NCBI GenBank assembly: GCA_963691705.1 | Contig: OY829543.1 | Location: 26,931,523-26,995,522 of the forward strand | DNA from: Viola odorata | Lineage: Eukaryota; Streptophyta; Magnoliopsida; Malpighiales; Violaceae | DNA length: 64,000 nt | Reading direction: 5' to 3' | In this document: positions 1 to 11,341 of the stretch, piece by piece | How positions within the stretch are numbered: position 1 is the stretch's first letter | Layout of the letters: every line of letters begins with the position of its first letter | The notes under the pieces: model-generated | What the model was told of the DNA's origin: nothing | The model's database searches: none | What the model saw: only the letters and a program-made list of their open reading frames with translations | Made by a program: the position numbers and the translations under genes

Positions 1-73
1 GCGCCTAAGCCATCCGAGGCCTTGCGCTAGCTCTCCAAGCCAATCTCTTCAAGCCCGCGGTCAAGGCCTTAAG

Positions 74-93
74 TAAAGGGTAGTTTAGGGTTA
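74..93 (+). other. Telomere-like heptamer pair in each monomer
   Basis: TAAAGGG at 74-80 and a perfect plant-type telomere unit TTTAGGG at 84-90, followed by TTA, lie ten bases apart. The segment is nearly invariant across the array. The visible exceptions are TAAATGG in the unit at 3312 and the changed TGAAGGGTGG in the units at 59520 and 61871. On the minus strand the core reads AACCCTA, the centre of the plant telobox. One heptamer per 473 bp is not a telomere, and whether it binds telobox proteins is unknown. Confidence 0.5.
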
Positions 94-153
94 TTTCATG
101 TAATAATTCCCAAGCCTACTCTTCGCCCATGGGAGAAAATTCCTTGTCTTTTG

Positions 154-167
154 AAGTCTACAGACTT
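154..167. repeat. Short inverted repeat AAGTCT-AC-AGACTT
   Basis: Two perfect 6-bp arms are separated by 2 bp, inside the monomer's AT-rich half. The element recurs in phase in virtually all monomers. I saw it damaged only at 32252, where CAGACTT became CATACTT, and at 59212, where ACTTATTTT became ACATATTTT. It could be a protein-binding dyad or simply chance. No function is assigned. Confidence 0.6.
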
Positions 168-324
168 ATTTTCACATCATCTCTTTGAGTTACCTTTTAG
201 TTATTTTCCAACCCTTTTCCATAGTGCTGATGCATATCTCTCCTATGTAGGTACTCTGTGTGACATTCGCAAAGGAATGGAGCGCGCAGATTCGTGGACA
301 AATCCATTTGAAGAGGGAGGAGAT

Positions 325-354
325 GATACGAGCATGAGGGCTCTCACTCGTATC
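325..354. repeat. Interrupted inverted repeat able to form a hairpin
   Basis: GATACGAG (325-332) is the exact reverse complement of CTCGTATC (347-354). Inside, TGAG (335-338) pairs with CTCA (343-346) around the four-base loop GGCT, leaving a two-base bulge CA. The total stem is 12 bp. In 19 monomers the left arm is GATATGAG, which gives a T/G or U/G pair. In six it is GATACAAG, which breaks one pair. The right arm looked unchanged wherever I checked. All four long internal deletions in the window remove the left arm. If transcribed, the RNA could fold here. Confidence 0.7.
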
Positions 355-440
355 CACGTCAAGACCTCATGGATAGGCCGCGCAAGATATGAGGAATGTC
401 GCGCCAAGTCCTCGCAAACCATGAAGACATGCGCACACCA

Positions 441-448
441 GGCGCGCC
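441..448. other. AscI palindrome GGCGCGCC in a CpG-dense segment
   Basis: An eight-base GC palindrome recurs in phase in most monomers. In 18 monomers it is GGTGCGCC, a CG-to-TG transition that destroys the site (for example 1861, 2334, 4225, 10837, 15053, 22599, 27802, 39154). It sits within the CpG-rich quarter of the unit that crosses the monomer junction. It is useful as a physical marker of the array; no biological role is implied. Confidence 0.85.
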
Positions 449-761
449 AACCCTAGCATCCCATGAAGTCCCCGCGCCTAAGCCATCCGAGGCCTTGCGC
501 TAGCTCTCCAAGCCAATCTCTTCAAGCCCGCGGTCAAGGCCTTAAGTAAAGGGTAGTTTAGGGTTATTTCATGTAATAATTCCCAAGCCTACTCTTCGCC
601 CATGGGAGAAAATTCCTTGTCTTTTGAAGTCTACAGACTTATTTTCACATCATCGCTTTGAGTTACCTTTCAGTTATTTTCCAACCCTTTTCCATAGTGC
701 TGATGCATATCTCTCCTATGTAGGTACTCTGTGTGACATTCGCAAAGGAATGGAGCGCGCA

Positions 762-796
762 GATTCGAGGACAAATCCATTTGAAGAGGGAGGAGA
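762..796 (+). mobile_element. Possible Ty3/gypsy pol-end and polypurine-tract relic (second monomer shown)
   Basis: Read in the open frame, this stretch begins DSRTNPFEEGG and ends in a 14-nt pure purine run (783-796), followed directly by TGATATGAG. An acidic DSRTNPF-like tail, then a polypurine tract, then a TG that starts the LTR, is a layout I associate with plant Ty3/gypsy elements. The diverged unit at 61412 carries a GACGAATCC form here, which fits that memory better than the common monomer. No integrase, reverse transcriptase or primer-binding site is present. This is inference from recall, not a database match. Confidence 0.3.
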
Positions 797-3700
797 TGAT
801 ATGAGCATGAGGGCTCTCACTCGTATCCACGTCAAGACCTCATGGATAGGCCGCGCAAGATATGAGGAATGTCGCGCCAAGTCCTCGCAAACCATGAAGA
901 CATGCGCACACCAGGCGCGCCAACCCTAGCATCCCATGAAGTCCCCGCGCCTAAGCCATCCGAGGCCTTGCGCTAGCTCTCCAAGCCAATCTCTTCAAGC
1001 CCGCGGTCAAGGCCTTAAGTAAAGGGTAGTTTAGGGTTATTTCATGTAATAATTCCCAAGCCTACTCTTCGCCCATGGGAGAAAAATCTTTGTCTTTTGA
1101 AGTCTACAGACTTATTTTCACATCATCGCTTTAAATTACCTTTTAGTTATTTTCCAACCCTTTTCCATAGTGCTGATGCATATCTCTCCTATGTAGGTAC
1201 TCTGTGTGACATTCGCAAAGGAATGGAGCGCGCAGATTCGAGGACAAATCCATTTGAAGAGGGAGGAGATGATACGAGCATGAGGGCTCTCACTCGTATC
1301 CACGTCAAGACCTCATGGATAGGCCGCGCAAGATATGAGGAATGTCGCGCCAAGTCCTCGCAAACCATGAAGACATGCGCACACCAGGCGCGCCAACCCT
1401 AGCATCCCATGAAGTCCCCGCGCCTAAGCCATCCGAGGCCTTGCGCTAGCTCTCCAAGCCAATCTCTTCAAGCCCGCGGTCAAGGCCTTAAGTAAAGGGT
1501 AGTTTAGGGTTATTTCATGTAATAATTCCCAAGCCTACTCTTCGCCCATGGGAGAAAATTCCTTGTCTTTTGAAGTCTACAGACTTATTTTCACATCATC
1601 GCTTTGAGTTACCTTTCAGTTATTTTCCAACCCTTTTCCATAGTGCTGATGCATATCTCTCCTATGTAGGTACTCTGTGTGACATTCGCAAAGGAATGGA
1701 GCGCGCAGATTCGAGGACAAATCCATTTGAAGAGGGAGGAGATGATATGAGCATGAGGGCTCTCACTCGTATCCACGTCAAGACCTCATGGATAGGCCGC
1801 GCAAGATATGAGGAATGTCGCGCCAAGTCCTCGCAAACCATGAAGACATGCGCACACCAGGTGCGCCAACCCTAGCATCCCATGAAGTCCCCGCGCCTAA
1901 GCCATCCGAGGCCTTGCGCTAGCTCTCCAAGCCAATCTCTTCAAGCCCGCGGTCAAGGCCTTAAGTAAAGGGTAGTTTAGGGTTATTTCATGTAATAATT
2001 CCCAAGCCTACTCTTCGCCCATGGGAGAAAAATCTTTGTCTTTTGAAGTCTACAGACTTATTTTCACATCATCGCTTTAAATTACCTTTTAGTTATTTTC
2101 CAACCCTTTTCCATAGTGCTGATGCATATCTCTCCTATGTTGGTACTCTGTGTGACATTCGCAAAGGAATGGAGCGCGCAGATTCGAGGACAAATCCATT
2201 TGAAGAGGGAGGAGATGATACGAGCATGAGGGCTCTCACTCGTATCCACGTCAAGACCTCATGGATAGGCCGCGCAAGATATGAGGAATGTCGCGCCAAG
2301 TCCTCGCAAACCATGAAGACATGCGCACACCAGGTGCGCCAACCCTAGCATCCCATGAAGTCCCCGCGCCTAAGCCATCCGAGGCCTTGCGCTAGCTATC
2401 CAAGCCAATCTCTTCAAGCCCGCGGTCAAGGCCTTAAGTAAAGGGTAGTTTAGGGTTATTTCATGTAATAATTCCCAAGCCTACTCTTCGCCCATGGGAG
2501 AAAAATCTTTGCCTTTTGAAGTCTACAGACTTATTTTCACATCATCGCTTTAAATTACCTTTTAGTTATTTTCCAACCCTTTTCCATAGTGCTGATGCAT
2601 ATCTCTCCTATGTAGGTACTCTGTGTGACATTCGCAAAGGAATGGAGCGCGCAGATTCGAGGACAAATCCATTTGAAGAGGGAGGAGATGATACGAGCAT
2701 GAGGGCTCTCACTCGTATCCACGTCAAGACCTCATGGATAGGCCGCGCAAGATATGAGGAATGTCGCGCCAAGTCCTCACAAACCATGAAGACATGCGCA
2801 CACCAGGCGCGCCAACCCTAGCATCCCATGAAGTCCCCGCGCCTAAGCCATCCGAGGCCTTGCGCTAGCTCTCCAAGCCAATCTCTTCAAGCCCGCAGTC
2901 AAGGCCTTAAGTAAAGGGTAGTTTAGGGTTATTTCATGTAATAATTCCCAAGCCTACTCTTCGCCCATGGGAGAAAATTCCTTGTCTTTTGAAGTCTACA
3001 GACTTATTTTCACATCATCGCTTTGAGTTACCTTTTAGTTATTTTCCAACCCTTTTCCATAGTGCTGATGCATATCTCTCCTATGTAGGTACTCTGTGTG
3101 ACATTCGCAAAGGAATGGAGCGCGTAGATTCGTGGACAAATCCATTTGAAGAGGGAGGAGATGATACGAGCATGAGGGCTCTCACTCGTATCCACGTCAA
3201 GACCTCATGGATAGGCCGCGCAAGATATGAGGAATGTCGCGCCAAGTCCTCGCAAACCATGAAGACATGCGCACACCAGGCGCGCCAACCCTAGCATCCC
3301 ATGAAGTCCCCGCGCCTAAGCCATCCGAGGCCTTGCGCTAGCTCTCCAAGCCAATCTCTTCAAGCCCGCGGTCAAGGCCTTAAGTAAATGGTAGTTTAGG
3401 GTTATTTCATGTAATAATTCCCAAGCCTACTCTTCGCCCATGGGAGAAAATTCCTTGTCTTTTGAAGTCTACAGACTTATTTTCACATCATCGCTTTGAG
3501 TTACCTTTCAGTTATTTTCCAACCCTTTTCCATAGTGCTGATGCATATCTCTCCTATGTAGGTACTCTGTGTGACATTCGCAAAGGAATGGAGCGCGCAG
3601 ATTCGAGGACAAATCCATTTGAAGAGGGAGGAGATGATATGAGCATGAGGGCTCTCACTCGTATCCACGTCAAGACCTCATGGATAGGCCGCGCAAGATA

Positions 3701-4257
3701 TGAGGAATGTCGCGCCAAGTCCTCGCAAACCATGAAGACATGCGCACACCAGGCGCGCCAACCCTAGCATCCCATGAAGTCCCCGCGCCTAAGCCATCCG
3801 AGGCCTTGCGCTAGCTCTCCAAGCCAATCTCTTCAAGCCCGCGGTCAAGGCCTTAAGTAAAGGGTAGTTTAGGGTTATTTCATGTAATAATTCCCAAGCC
3901 TACTCTTCGCCCATGGGAGAAAAATCTTTGTCTTTTGAAGTCTACAGACTTATTTTCACATCATCGCTTTAAATTACCTTTTAGTTATTTTCCAACCCTT
4001 TTCCATAGTGCTGATGCATATCTCTCCTATGTAGGTACTCTGTGTGACATTCGCAAAGGAATGGAGCGCGCAGATTCGAGGACAAATCCATTTGAAGAGG
4101 GAGGAGATGATACGAGCATGAGGGCTCTCACTCGTATCCACGTCAAGACCTCATGGATAGGCCGCGCAATATATGAGGAATGTCGCGCCAAGTCCTCGCA
4201 AACCATGAAGACATGCGCACACCAGGTGCGCCAACCCTAGCATCCCATGAAGTCCCC

Positions 4258-5670
4258 GCGCCTAAGCCATCCGAGGCCTTGCGCTAGCTCTCCAAGCCAA
4301 TCTCTTCAAGCCCGCGGTCAAGGCCTTAAGTAAAGGGTAGTTTAGGGTTATTTCATGTAATAATTCCCAAGCCTACTCTTCGCCCATGGGAGAAAAATCT
4401 GTCTTTTGAAGTCTACAGACTTATTTTCACATCATCGCTTTAAATTACCTTTTAGTTATTTTCCAACCCTTTTCCATAGTGCTGATGCATATCTCTCCTA
4501 TGTAGGTACTCTGTGTGACATTCGCAAAGGAATGGAGCGCGCAGATTCGAGGACAAATCCATTTGAAGAGGGAGGAGATGATACGAGCATGAGGGCTCTC
4601 ACTCGTATCCACGTCAAGACCTCATGGATAGGCCGCGCAATATATGAGGAATGTCGCGCCAAGTCCTCGCAAACCATGAAGACATGCGCACACCAGGTGC
4701 GCCAACCCTAGCATCCCATGAAGTCCCCGCGCCTAAGCCATCCGAGGCCTTGCGCTAGCTCTCCAAGCCAATCTCTTCAAGCCCGCGGTCAAGGCCTTAA
4801 GTAAAGGGTAGTTTAGGGTTATTTCATGTAATAATTCCCAAGCCTACTCTTCGCCCATGGGAGAAAAATCTGTCTTTTGAAGTCTACAGACTTATTTTCA
4901 CATCATCGCTTTAAATTACCTTTTAGTTATTTTCCAACCCTTTTCCATAGTGCTGATGCATATCTCTCCTATGTAGGTACTCTGTGTGACATTCGCAAAG
5001 GAATGGAGCGCGCAGATTCGAGGACAAATCCATTTGAAGAGGGAGGAGATGATACGAGCATGAGGGCTCTCACTCGTATCCACGTCAAGACCTCATGGAT
5101 AGGCCGCGCAATATATGAGGAATGTCGCGCCAAGTCCTCGCAAACCATGAAGACATGCGCACACCAGGTGCGCCAACCCTAGCATCCCATGAAGTCCCCG
5201 CGCCTAAGCCATCCGAGGCCTTGCGCTAGCTCTCCAAGCCAATCTCTTCAAGCCCGCGGTCAAGGCCTTAAGTAAAGGGTAGTTTAGGGTTATTTCATGT
5301 AATAATTCCCAAGCCTACTCTTCGCCCATGGGAGAAAAATCTGCCTTTTGAAGTCTACAGACTTATTTTCACATCATCGCTTTAAATTACCTTTTAGTTA
5401 TTTTCCAACCCTTTTCCATAGTGCTGATGCATATCTCTCCTATGTAGGTACTCTGTGTGACATTCGCAAAGGAATGGAGCGCGCAGATTCGAGGACAAAT
5501 CCATTTGAAGAGGGAGGAGATGATACGAGCATGAGGACTCTCACTCGTATCCACGTCAAGACCTCATGGATAGGCCGCGCAAGATATGAGGAATGTCGCG
5601 CCAAGTCCTCGCAAACCATGAAGACATGCGCACACCAGGCGCGCCAACCCTAGCATCCCATGAAGTCCCC
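4258..5670 (+). repeat. Three consecutive 471-bp monomers (local burst)
   Basis: Units at 4258, 4729 and 5200 all lack two T residues in AAAAATCTTTGTC, just upstream of the TTG, so each is 471 bp. The first two look identical and share CGCAATATATG and GGTGCGCC with the full-length unit at 3785. The third instead carries ATGAGGACTCTC. The simplest reading is one 2-bp deletion followed by tandem duplication. Later copies of the same deletion occur at 7090 and 8507. Confidence 0.88.
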
Positions 5671-7089
5671 GCGCCTAAGCCATCCGAGGCCTTGCGCTAG
5701 CTATCCAAGCCAATCTCTTCAAGCCCGCGGTCAAGGCCTTAAGTAAAGGGTAGTTTAGGGTTATTTCATGTAATAATTCCCAAGCCTACTCTTCGCCCAT
5801 GGGAGAAAAATCTTTGCCTTTTGAAGTCTACAGACTTATTTTCACATCATCGCTTTAAATTACCTTTTAGTTATTTTCCAACCCTTTTCCATAGTGCTGA
5901 TGCATATCTCTCCTATGTAGGTACTCTGTGTGACATTCGCAAAGGAATGGAGCGCGCAGATTCGAGGACAAATCCATTTGAAGAGGGAGGAGATGATACG
6001 AGCATGAGGGCTCTCACTCGTATCCACGTCAAGACCTCATGGATAGGCCGCGCAAGATATGAGGAATGTCGCGCCAAGTCCTCACAAACCATGAAGACAT
6101 GCGCACACCAGGTGCGCCAACCCTAGCATCCCATGAAGTCCCCGCGCCTAAGCCATCCGAGGCCTTGCGCTAGCTCTCCAAGCCAATCTCTTCAAGCCCG
6201 CAGTCAAGGCCTTAAGTAAAGGGTAGTTTAGGGTTATTTCATGTAATAATTCCCAAGCCTACTCTTCGCCCATGGGAGAAAATTCCTTGTCTTTTGAAGT
6301 CTACAGACTTATTTTCACATCATCGCTTTGAGTTACCTTTTAGTTATTTTCCAACCCTTTTCCATAGTGCTGATGCATATCTCTCCTATGTAGGTACTCT
6401 GTGTGACATTCGCAAAGGAATGGAGCGCGTAGATTCGTGGACAAATCCATTTGAAGAGGGAGGAGATGATACGAGCATGAGGGCTCTCACTCGTATCCAC
6501 GTCAAGACCTCATGGATAGGCCGCGCAAGATATGAGGAATGTCGCGCCAAGTCCTCGCAAACCATGAAGACATGCGCACACCAGGCGCGCCAACCCTAGC
6601 ATCCCATGAAGTCCCCGCGCCTAAGCCATCCGAGGCCTTGCGCTAGCTCTCCAAGCCAATCTCTTCAAGCCCGCGGTCAAGGCCTTAAGTAAAGGGTAGT
6701 TTAGGGTTATTTCATGTAATAATTCCCAAGCCTACTCTTCGCCCATGGGAGAAAAATCTTTGTCTTTTGAAGTCTACAGACTTATTTTCACATCATCGCT
6801 TTAAATTACCTTTTAGTTATTTTCCAACCCTTTTCCATAGTGCTGATGCATATCTCTCCTATGTAGGTACTCTGTGTGACATTCGCAAAGGAATGGAGCG
6901 CGCAGATTCGAGGACAAATCCATTTGAAGAGGGAGGAGATGATACGAGCATGAGGGCTCTCACTCGTATCCACGTCAAGACCTCATGGATAGGCCGCGCA
7001 ATATATGAGGAATGTCGCGCCAAGTCCTCGCAAACCATGAAGACATGCGCACACCAGGTGCGCCAACCCTAGCATCCCATGAAGTCCCC

Positions 7090-7560
7090 GCGCCTAAGCC
7101 ATCCGAGGCCTTGCGCTAGCTCTCCAAGCCAATCTCTTCAAGCCCGCGGTCAAGGCCTTAAGTAAAGGGTAGTTTAGGGTTATTTCATGTAATAATTCCC
7201 AAGCCTACTCTTCGCCCATGGGAGAAAAATCTGTCTTTTGAAGTCTACAGACTTATTTTCACATCATCGCTTTAAATTACCTTTTAGTTATTTTCCAACC
7301 CTTTTCCATAGTGCTGATGCATATCTCTCCTATGTAGGTACTCTGTGTGACATTCGCAAAGGAATGGAGCGCGCAGATTCGAGGACAAATCCATTTGAAG
7401 AGGGAGGAGATGATACGAGCATGAGGACTCTCACTCGTATCCACGTCAAGACCTCATGGATAGGCCGCGCAAGATATGAGGAATGTCGCGCCAAGTCCTC
7501 GCAAACCATGAAGACATGCGCACACCAGGCGCGCCAACCCTAGCATCCCATGAAGTCCCC
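7090..7560 (+). repeat. 471-bp monomer 16
   Basis: It lacks TT in AAAAATCTTTGTC and has ATGAGGACTCTC; same type as the units at 5200 and 8507. Confidence 0.92.
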
Positions 7561-8506
7561 GCGCCTAAGCCATCCGAGGCCTTGCGCTAGCTCTCCAAGC
7601 CAATCTCTTCAAGCCCGCGGTCAAGGCCTTAAGTAAAGGGTAGTTTAGGGTTATTTCATGTAATAATTCCCAAGCCTACTCTTCGCCCATGGGAGAAAAT
7701 TCCTTGTCTTTTGAAGTCTACAGACTTATTTTCACATCATCGCTTTGAGTTACCTTTCAGTTATTTTCCAACCCTTTTCCATAGTGCTGATGCATATCTC
7801 TCCTATGTAGGTACTCTGTGTGACATTCGCAAAGGAATGGAGCGCGCAGATTCGAGGACAAATCCATTTGAAGAGGGAGGAGATGATATGAGCATGAGGG
7901 CTCTCACTCGTATCCACGTCAAGACCTCATGGATAGGCCGCGCAAGATATGAGGAATGTCGCGCCAAGTCCTCGCAAACCATGAAGACATGCGCACACCA
8001 GGCGCGCCAACCCTAGCATCCCATGAAGTCCCCGCGCCTAAGCCATCCGAGGCCTTGCGCTAGCTCTCCAAGCCAATCTCTTCAAGCCCGCGGTCAAGGC
8101 CTTAAGTAAAGGGTAGTTTAGGGTTATTTCATGTAATAATTCCCAAGCCTACTCTTCGCCCATGGGAGAAAAATCTTTGTCTTTTGAAGTCTACAGACTT
8201 ATTTTCACATCATCGCTTTAAATTACCTTTTAGTTATTTTCCAACCCTTTTCCATAGTGCTGATGCATATCTCTCCTATGTAGGTACTCTGTGTGACATT
8301 CGCAAAGGAATGGAGCGCCCAGATTCGAGGACAAATCCATTTGAAGAGGGAGGAGATGATACGAGCATGAGGGCTCTCACTCGTATCCACGTCAAGACCT
8401 CATGGATAGGCCGCGCAATATATGAGGAATGTCGCGCCAAGTCCTCGCAAACCATGAAGACATGCGCACACCAGGTGCGCCAACCCTAGCATCCCATGAA
8501 GTCCCC

Positions 8507-8977
8507 GCGCCTAAGCCATCCGAGGCCTTGCGCTAGCTCTCCAAGCCAATCTCTTCAAGCCCGCGGTCAAGGCCTTAAGTAAAGGGTAGTTTAGGGTTAT
8601 TTCATGTAATAATTCCCAAGCCTACTCTTCGCCCATGGGAGAAAAATCTGTCTTTTGAAGTCTACAGACTTATTTTCACATCATCGCTTTAAATTACCTT
8701 TTAGTTATTTTCCAACCCTTTTCCATAGTGCTGATGCATATCTCTCCTATGTAGGTACTCTGTGTGACATTCGCAAAGGAATGGAGCGCGCAGATTCGAG
8801 GACAAATCCATTTGAAGAGGGAGGAGATGATACGAGCATGAGGACTCTCACTCGTATCCACGTCAAGACCTCATGGATAGGCCGCGCAAGATATGAGGAA
8901 TGTCGCGCCAAGTCCTCGCAAACCATGAAGACATGCGCACACCAGGCGCGCCAACCCTAGCATCCCATGAAGTCCCC
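8507..8977 (+). repeat. 471-bp monomer 19
   Basis: It has the same 2-bp loss and the same ATGAGGACTCTC mark as the unit at 7090. It is the middle monomer of the second 3-mer HOR copy. Confidence 0.92.
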
Positions 8978-9450
8978 GCGCCTAAGCCATCCGAGGCCTT
9001 GCGCTAGCTCTCCAAGCCAATCTCTTCAAGCCCGCGGTCAAGGCCTTAAGTAAAGGGTAGTTTAGGGTTATTTCATGTAATAATTCCCAAGCCTACTCTT
9101 CGCCCATGGGAGAAAATTCCTTGTCTTTTGAAGTCTACAGACTTATTTTCACATCATCGCTTTGAGTTACCTTTCAGTTATTTTCCAACCCTTTTCCATA
9201 GAGCTGATGCATATCTCTCCTATGTAGGTACTCTGTGTGACATTCGCAAAGGAATGGAGCGCGCAGATTCGAGGACAAATCCATTTGAAGAGGGAGGAGA
9301 TGATATGAGCATGAGGGCTCTCACTCGTATCCACGTCAAGACCTCATGGATAGGCCGCGCAAGATATGAGGAATGTCGCGCCAAGTCCTCGCAAACCATG
9401 AAGACATGCGCACACCAGGCGCGCCAACCCTAGCATCCCATGAAGTCCCC

Positions 9451-11341
9451 GCGCCTAAGCCTCCGAGGCCTTGCGCTAGCTCTCCAAGCCAATCTCTTCA
9501 AGCCCGCGGTCAAGGCCTTAAGTAAAGGGTAGTTTAGGGTTATTTCATGTAATAATTCCCAAGCCTACTCTTCGCCCATGGGAGAAAAATCTTTGTCTTT
9601 TGAAGTCTACAGACTTATTTTCACATCATCGCTTTAAATTACCTTTTAGTTATTTTCCAACCCTTTTCCATAGTGCTGATGCATATCTCTCCTATGTAGG
9701 TACTCTGTGTGACATTCGCAAAGGAATGGAGCGCGCAGATTCGAGGACAAATCCATTTGAAGAGGGAGGAGATGATACGAGCATGAGGGCTCTCACTCGT
9801 ATCCACGTCAAGACCTCATGGATAGGCCGCGCAAGATATGAGGAATGTCGCGCCAAGTCCTCGCAAACCATGAAGACATGCGCACACCAGGCGCGCCAAC
9901 CCTAGCATCCCATGAAGTCCCCGCGCCTAAGCCATCCGAGGCCTTGCGCTAGCTCTCCAAGCCAATCTCTTCAAGCCCGCGGTCAAGGCCTTAAGTAAAG
10001 GGTAGTTTAGGGTTATTTCATGTAATAATTCCCAAGCCTACTCTTCGCCCATGGGAGAAAATTCCTTGTCTTTTGAAGTCTACAGACTTATTTTCACATC
10101 ATCGCTTTGAGTTACCTTTCAGTTATTTTCCAACCCTTTTCCATAGTGCTGATGCATATCTCTCCTATGTAGGTACTCTGTGTGACATTCGCAAAGGAAT
10201 GGAGCGCGCAGATTCGAGGACAAATCCATTTGAAGAGGGAGGAGATGATATGAGCATGAGGGCTCTCACTCGTATCCACGTCAAGACCTCATGGATAGGC
10301 CGCGCAAGATATGAGGAATGTTGCGCCAAGTCCTCGCAAACCATGAAGACATGCGCACACCAGGCGCGCCAACCCTAGCATCCCATGAAGTCCCCGCGCC
10401 TAAGCCATCCGAGGCCTTGCGCTAGCTCTCCAAGCCAATCTCTTCAAGCCCGCGGTCAAGGCCTTAAGTAAAGGGTAGTTTAGGGTTATTTCATGTAATA
10501 ATTCCCAAGCCTACTCTTCGCCCATGGGAGAAAAATCTTTGTCTTTTGAAGTCTACAGACTTATTTTCACATCATCGCTTTAAATTACCTTTTAGTTATT
10601 TTCCAACCCTTTTCCATAGTGCTGATGCATATCTCTCCTATGTAGGTACTCTGTGTGACATTCGCAAAGGAATGGAGCGCGCAGATTCGAGGACAAATCC
10701 ATTTGAAGAGGGAGGAGATGATACGAGCATGAGGGCTCTCACTCGTATCCACGTCAAGACCTCATGGATAGGCCGCGCAAGATATGAGGAATGTCGCGCC
10801 AAGTCCTCGCAAACCATGAAGACATGCGCACACCAGGTGCGCCAACCCTAGCATCCCATGAAGTCCCCGCGCCTAAGCCATCCGAGGCCTTGCGCTAGCT
10901 CTCCAAGCCAATCTCTTCAAGCCCGCGGTCAAGGCCTTAAGTAAAGGGTAGTTTAGGGTTATTTCATGTAATAATTCCCAAGCCTACTCTTCGCCCATGG
11001 GAGAAAAATCTTTGTCTTTTGAAGTCTACAGACTTATTTTCACATCATCGCTTTAAATTACCTTTTAGTTATTTTCCAACCCTTTTCCATAGTGCTGATG
11101 CATATCTCTCCTATGTAGGTACTCTGTGTGACATTCGCAAAGGAATGGAGCGCGCAGATTCGAGGACAAATCCATTTGAAGAGGGAGGAGATGATACGAG
11201 CATGAGGGCTCTCACTCGTATCCACGTCAAGACCTCATGGATAGGCCGCGCAAGATATGAGGAATGTCGCGCCAAGTCCTCGCAAACCATGAAGACATGC
11301 GCACACCAGGCGCGCCAACCCTAGCATCCCATGAAGTCCCC
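9451..11341 (+). repeat. Monomers 21-24, no clear HOR
   Basis: The order is K, E (GATATGAG), K (GGTGCGCC), K. The first unit, 9451-9922, is 472 bp because one A is lost in TAAGCCTCCGAGG. The same single-base loss recurs in the unit at 22632. At 10321 a CG-to-TG change gives GAATGTTGCGCC. This stretch links the 3-mer block to the 4-mer block and contains nothing but satellite. Confidence 0.85.

Larger units (their letters stand above)
151..456 (+). other. Recurrent open frame, judged non-coding
   Basis: An open frame of 101 codons runs from a TTG to a TAG in most monomers. The open stretch really begins after the TAA at 70-72 and has no ATG until codon 43. TTG is not a normal eukaryotic start. 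Deletions of 20 or 14 bp break the frame in the units at 11815, 13687, 16505 and 61412, and a one-base loss breaks it at 44387. Most differences between copies change the amino acid (E/K, M/T, A/V, R/W, P/L/R), which is what unconstrained sequence gives. The frame stays open because the copies are recent, not because a protein is selected. I assign no function. Confidence 0.7.
1..473 (+). repeat. Reference monomer (first full unit) of the satellite
   Basis: This unit is used as the coordinate frame for all monomer positions given here; the phase is arbitrary. It is about 49% GC with about 23 CpG sites, roughly 0.8 of chance expectation by hand count. The stretch around 70-260 is AT-rich; the stretch from about 395 across the junction to about 60 is GC- and CpG-rich. 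Palindromic restriction sites recur in phase: GCTAGC, CCGCGG, CTTAAG, CCATGG (127-132), ATGCAT and GGCGCGCC (441-448). This copy is E-type but keeps the K-like TTTTAG, has CATCTCTTT in place of the usual CATCGCTTT, and has TTCGTGG in place of TTCGAGG near 293. Confidence 0.95.
1..6616 (+). repeat. Array domain 1: monomers 1-14, irregular E/K order
   Basis: The class order is E E K E K K E E K K K K K E. GATATGAG appears in monomers 2, 4 and 8. A two-monomer segment (2366-3311) recurs at 5671-6616, a distance of 3305 bp. Shared marks are GCTAGCTATCC, TTTGCCTTTTG, CCCGCAGTC, and CGCGTAGATTCGTGG in the second unit. The copies differ at GGCGCGCC versus GGTGCGCC. Unique marks include TATGTTGGT at about 2138 and TAAATGG at about 3385. 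Confidence 0.85.
6617..9450 (+). repeat. 3-mer HOR, two copies of 1417 bp
   Basis: The unit is [K with CGCAATATATG and GGTGCGCC; 471-bp K with ATGAGGACTCTC; E with GATATGAG]. Copies are 6617-8033 and 8034-9450. Each is 3 x 473 minus the 2-bp loss. Differences seen include GAGCGCCCAG at 8317 and CATAGAGCTG at 9199, both only in the second copy. Confidence 0.9.

Noticed and set aside
84..90. True telomere repeat tract
   Set aside because: Only one perfect heptamer occurs per 473 bp, with no tandem run.
290..306. CENP-B box in ATTCGAGGACAAATCC or near CCCGCGGTC
   Set aside because: The required A and CGGG positions do not fit the 17-bp box, and the reverse-strand candidate is off by one base.
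151..456. The 101-codon plus-strand open frame repeated more than 120 times, as a real gene family
   Set aside because: It starts only at TTG, lacks an in-frame ATG before codon 43, is broken by deletions in several units, and most differences between copies change the amino acid. Homogenisation alone explains its persistence.
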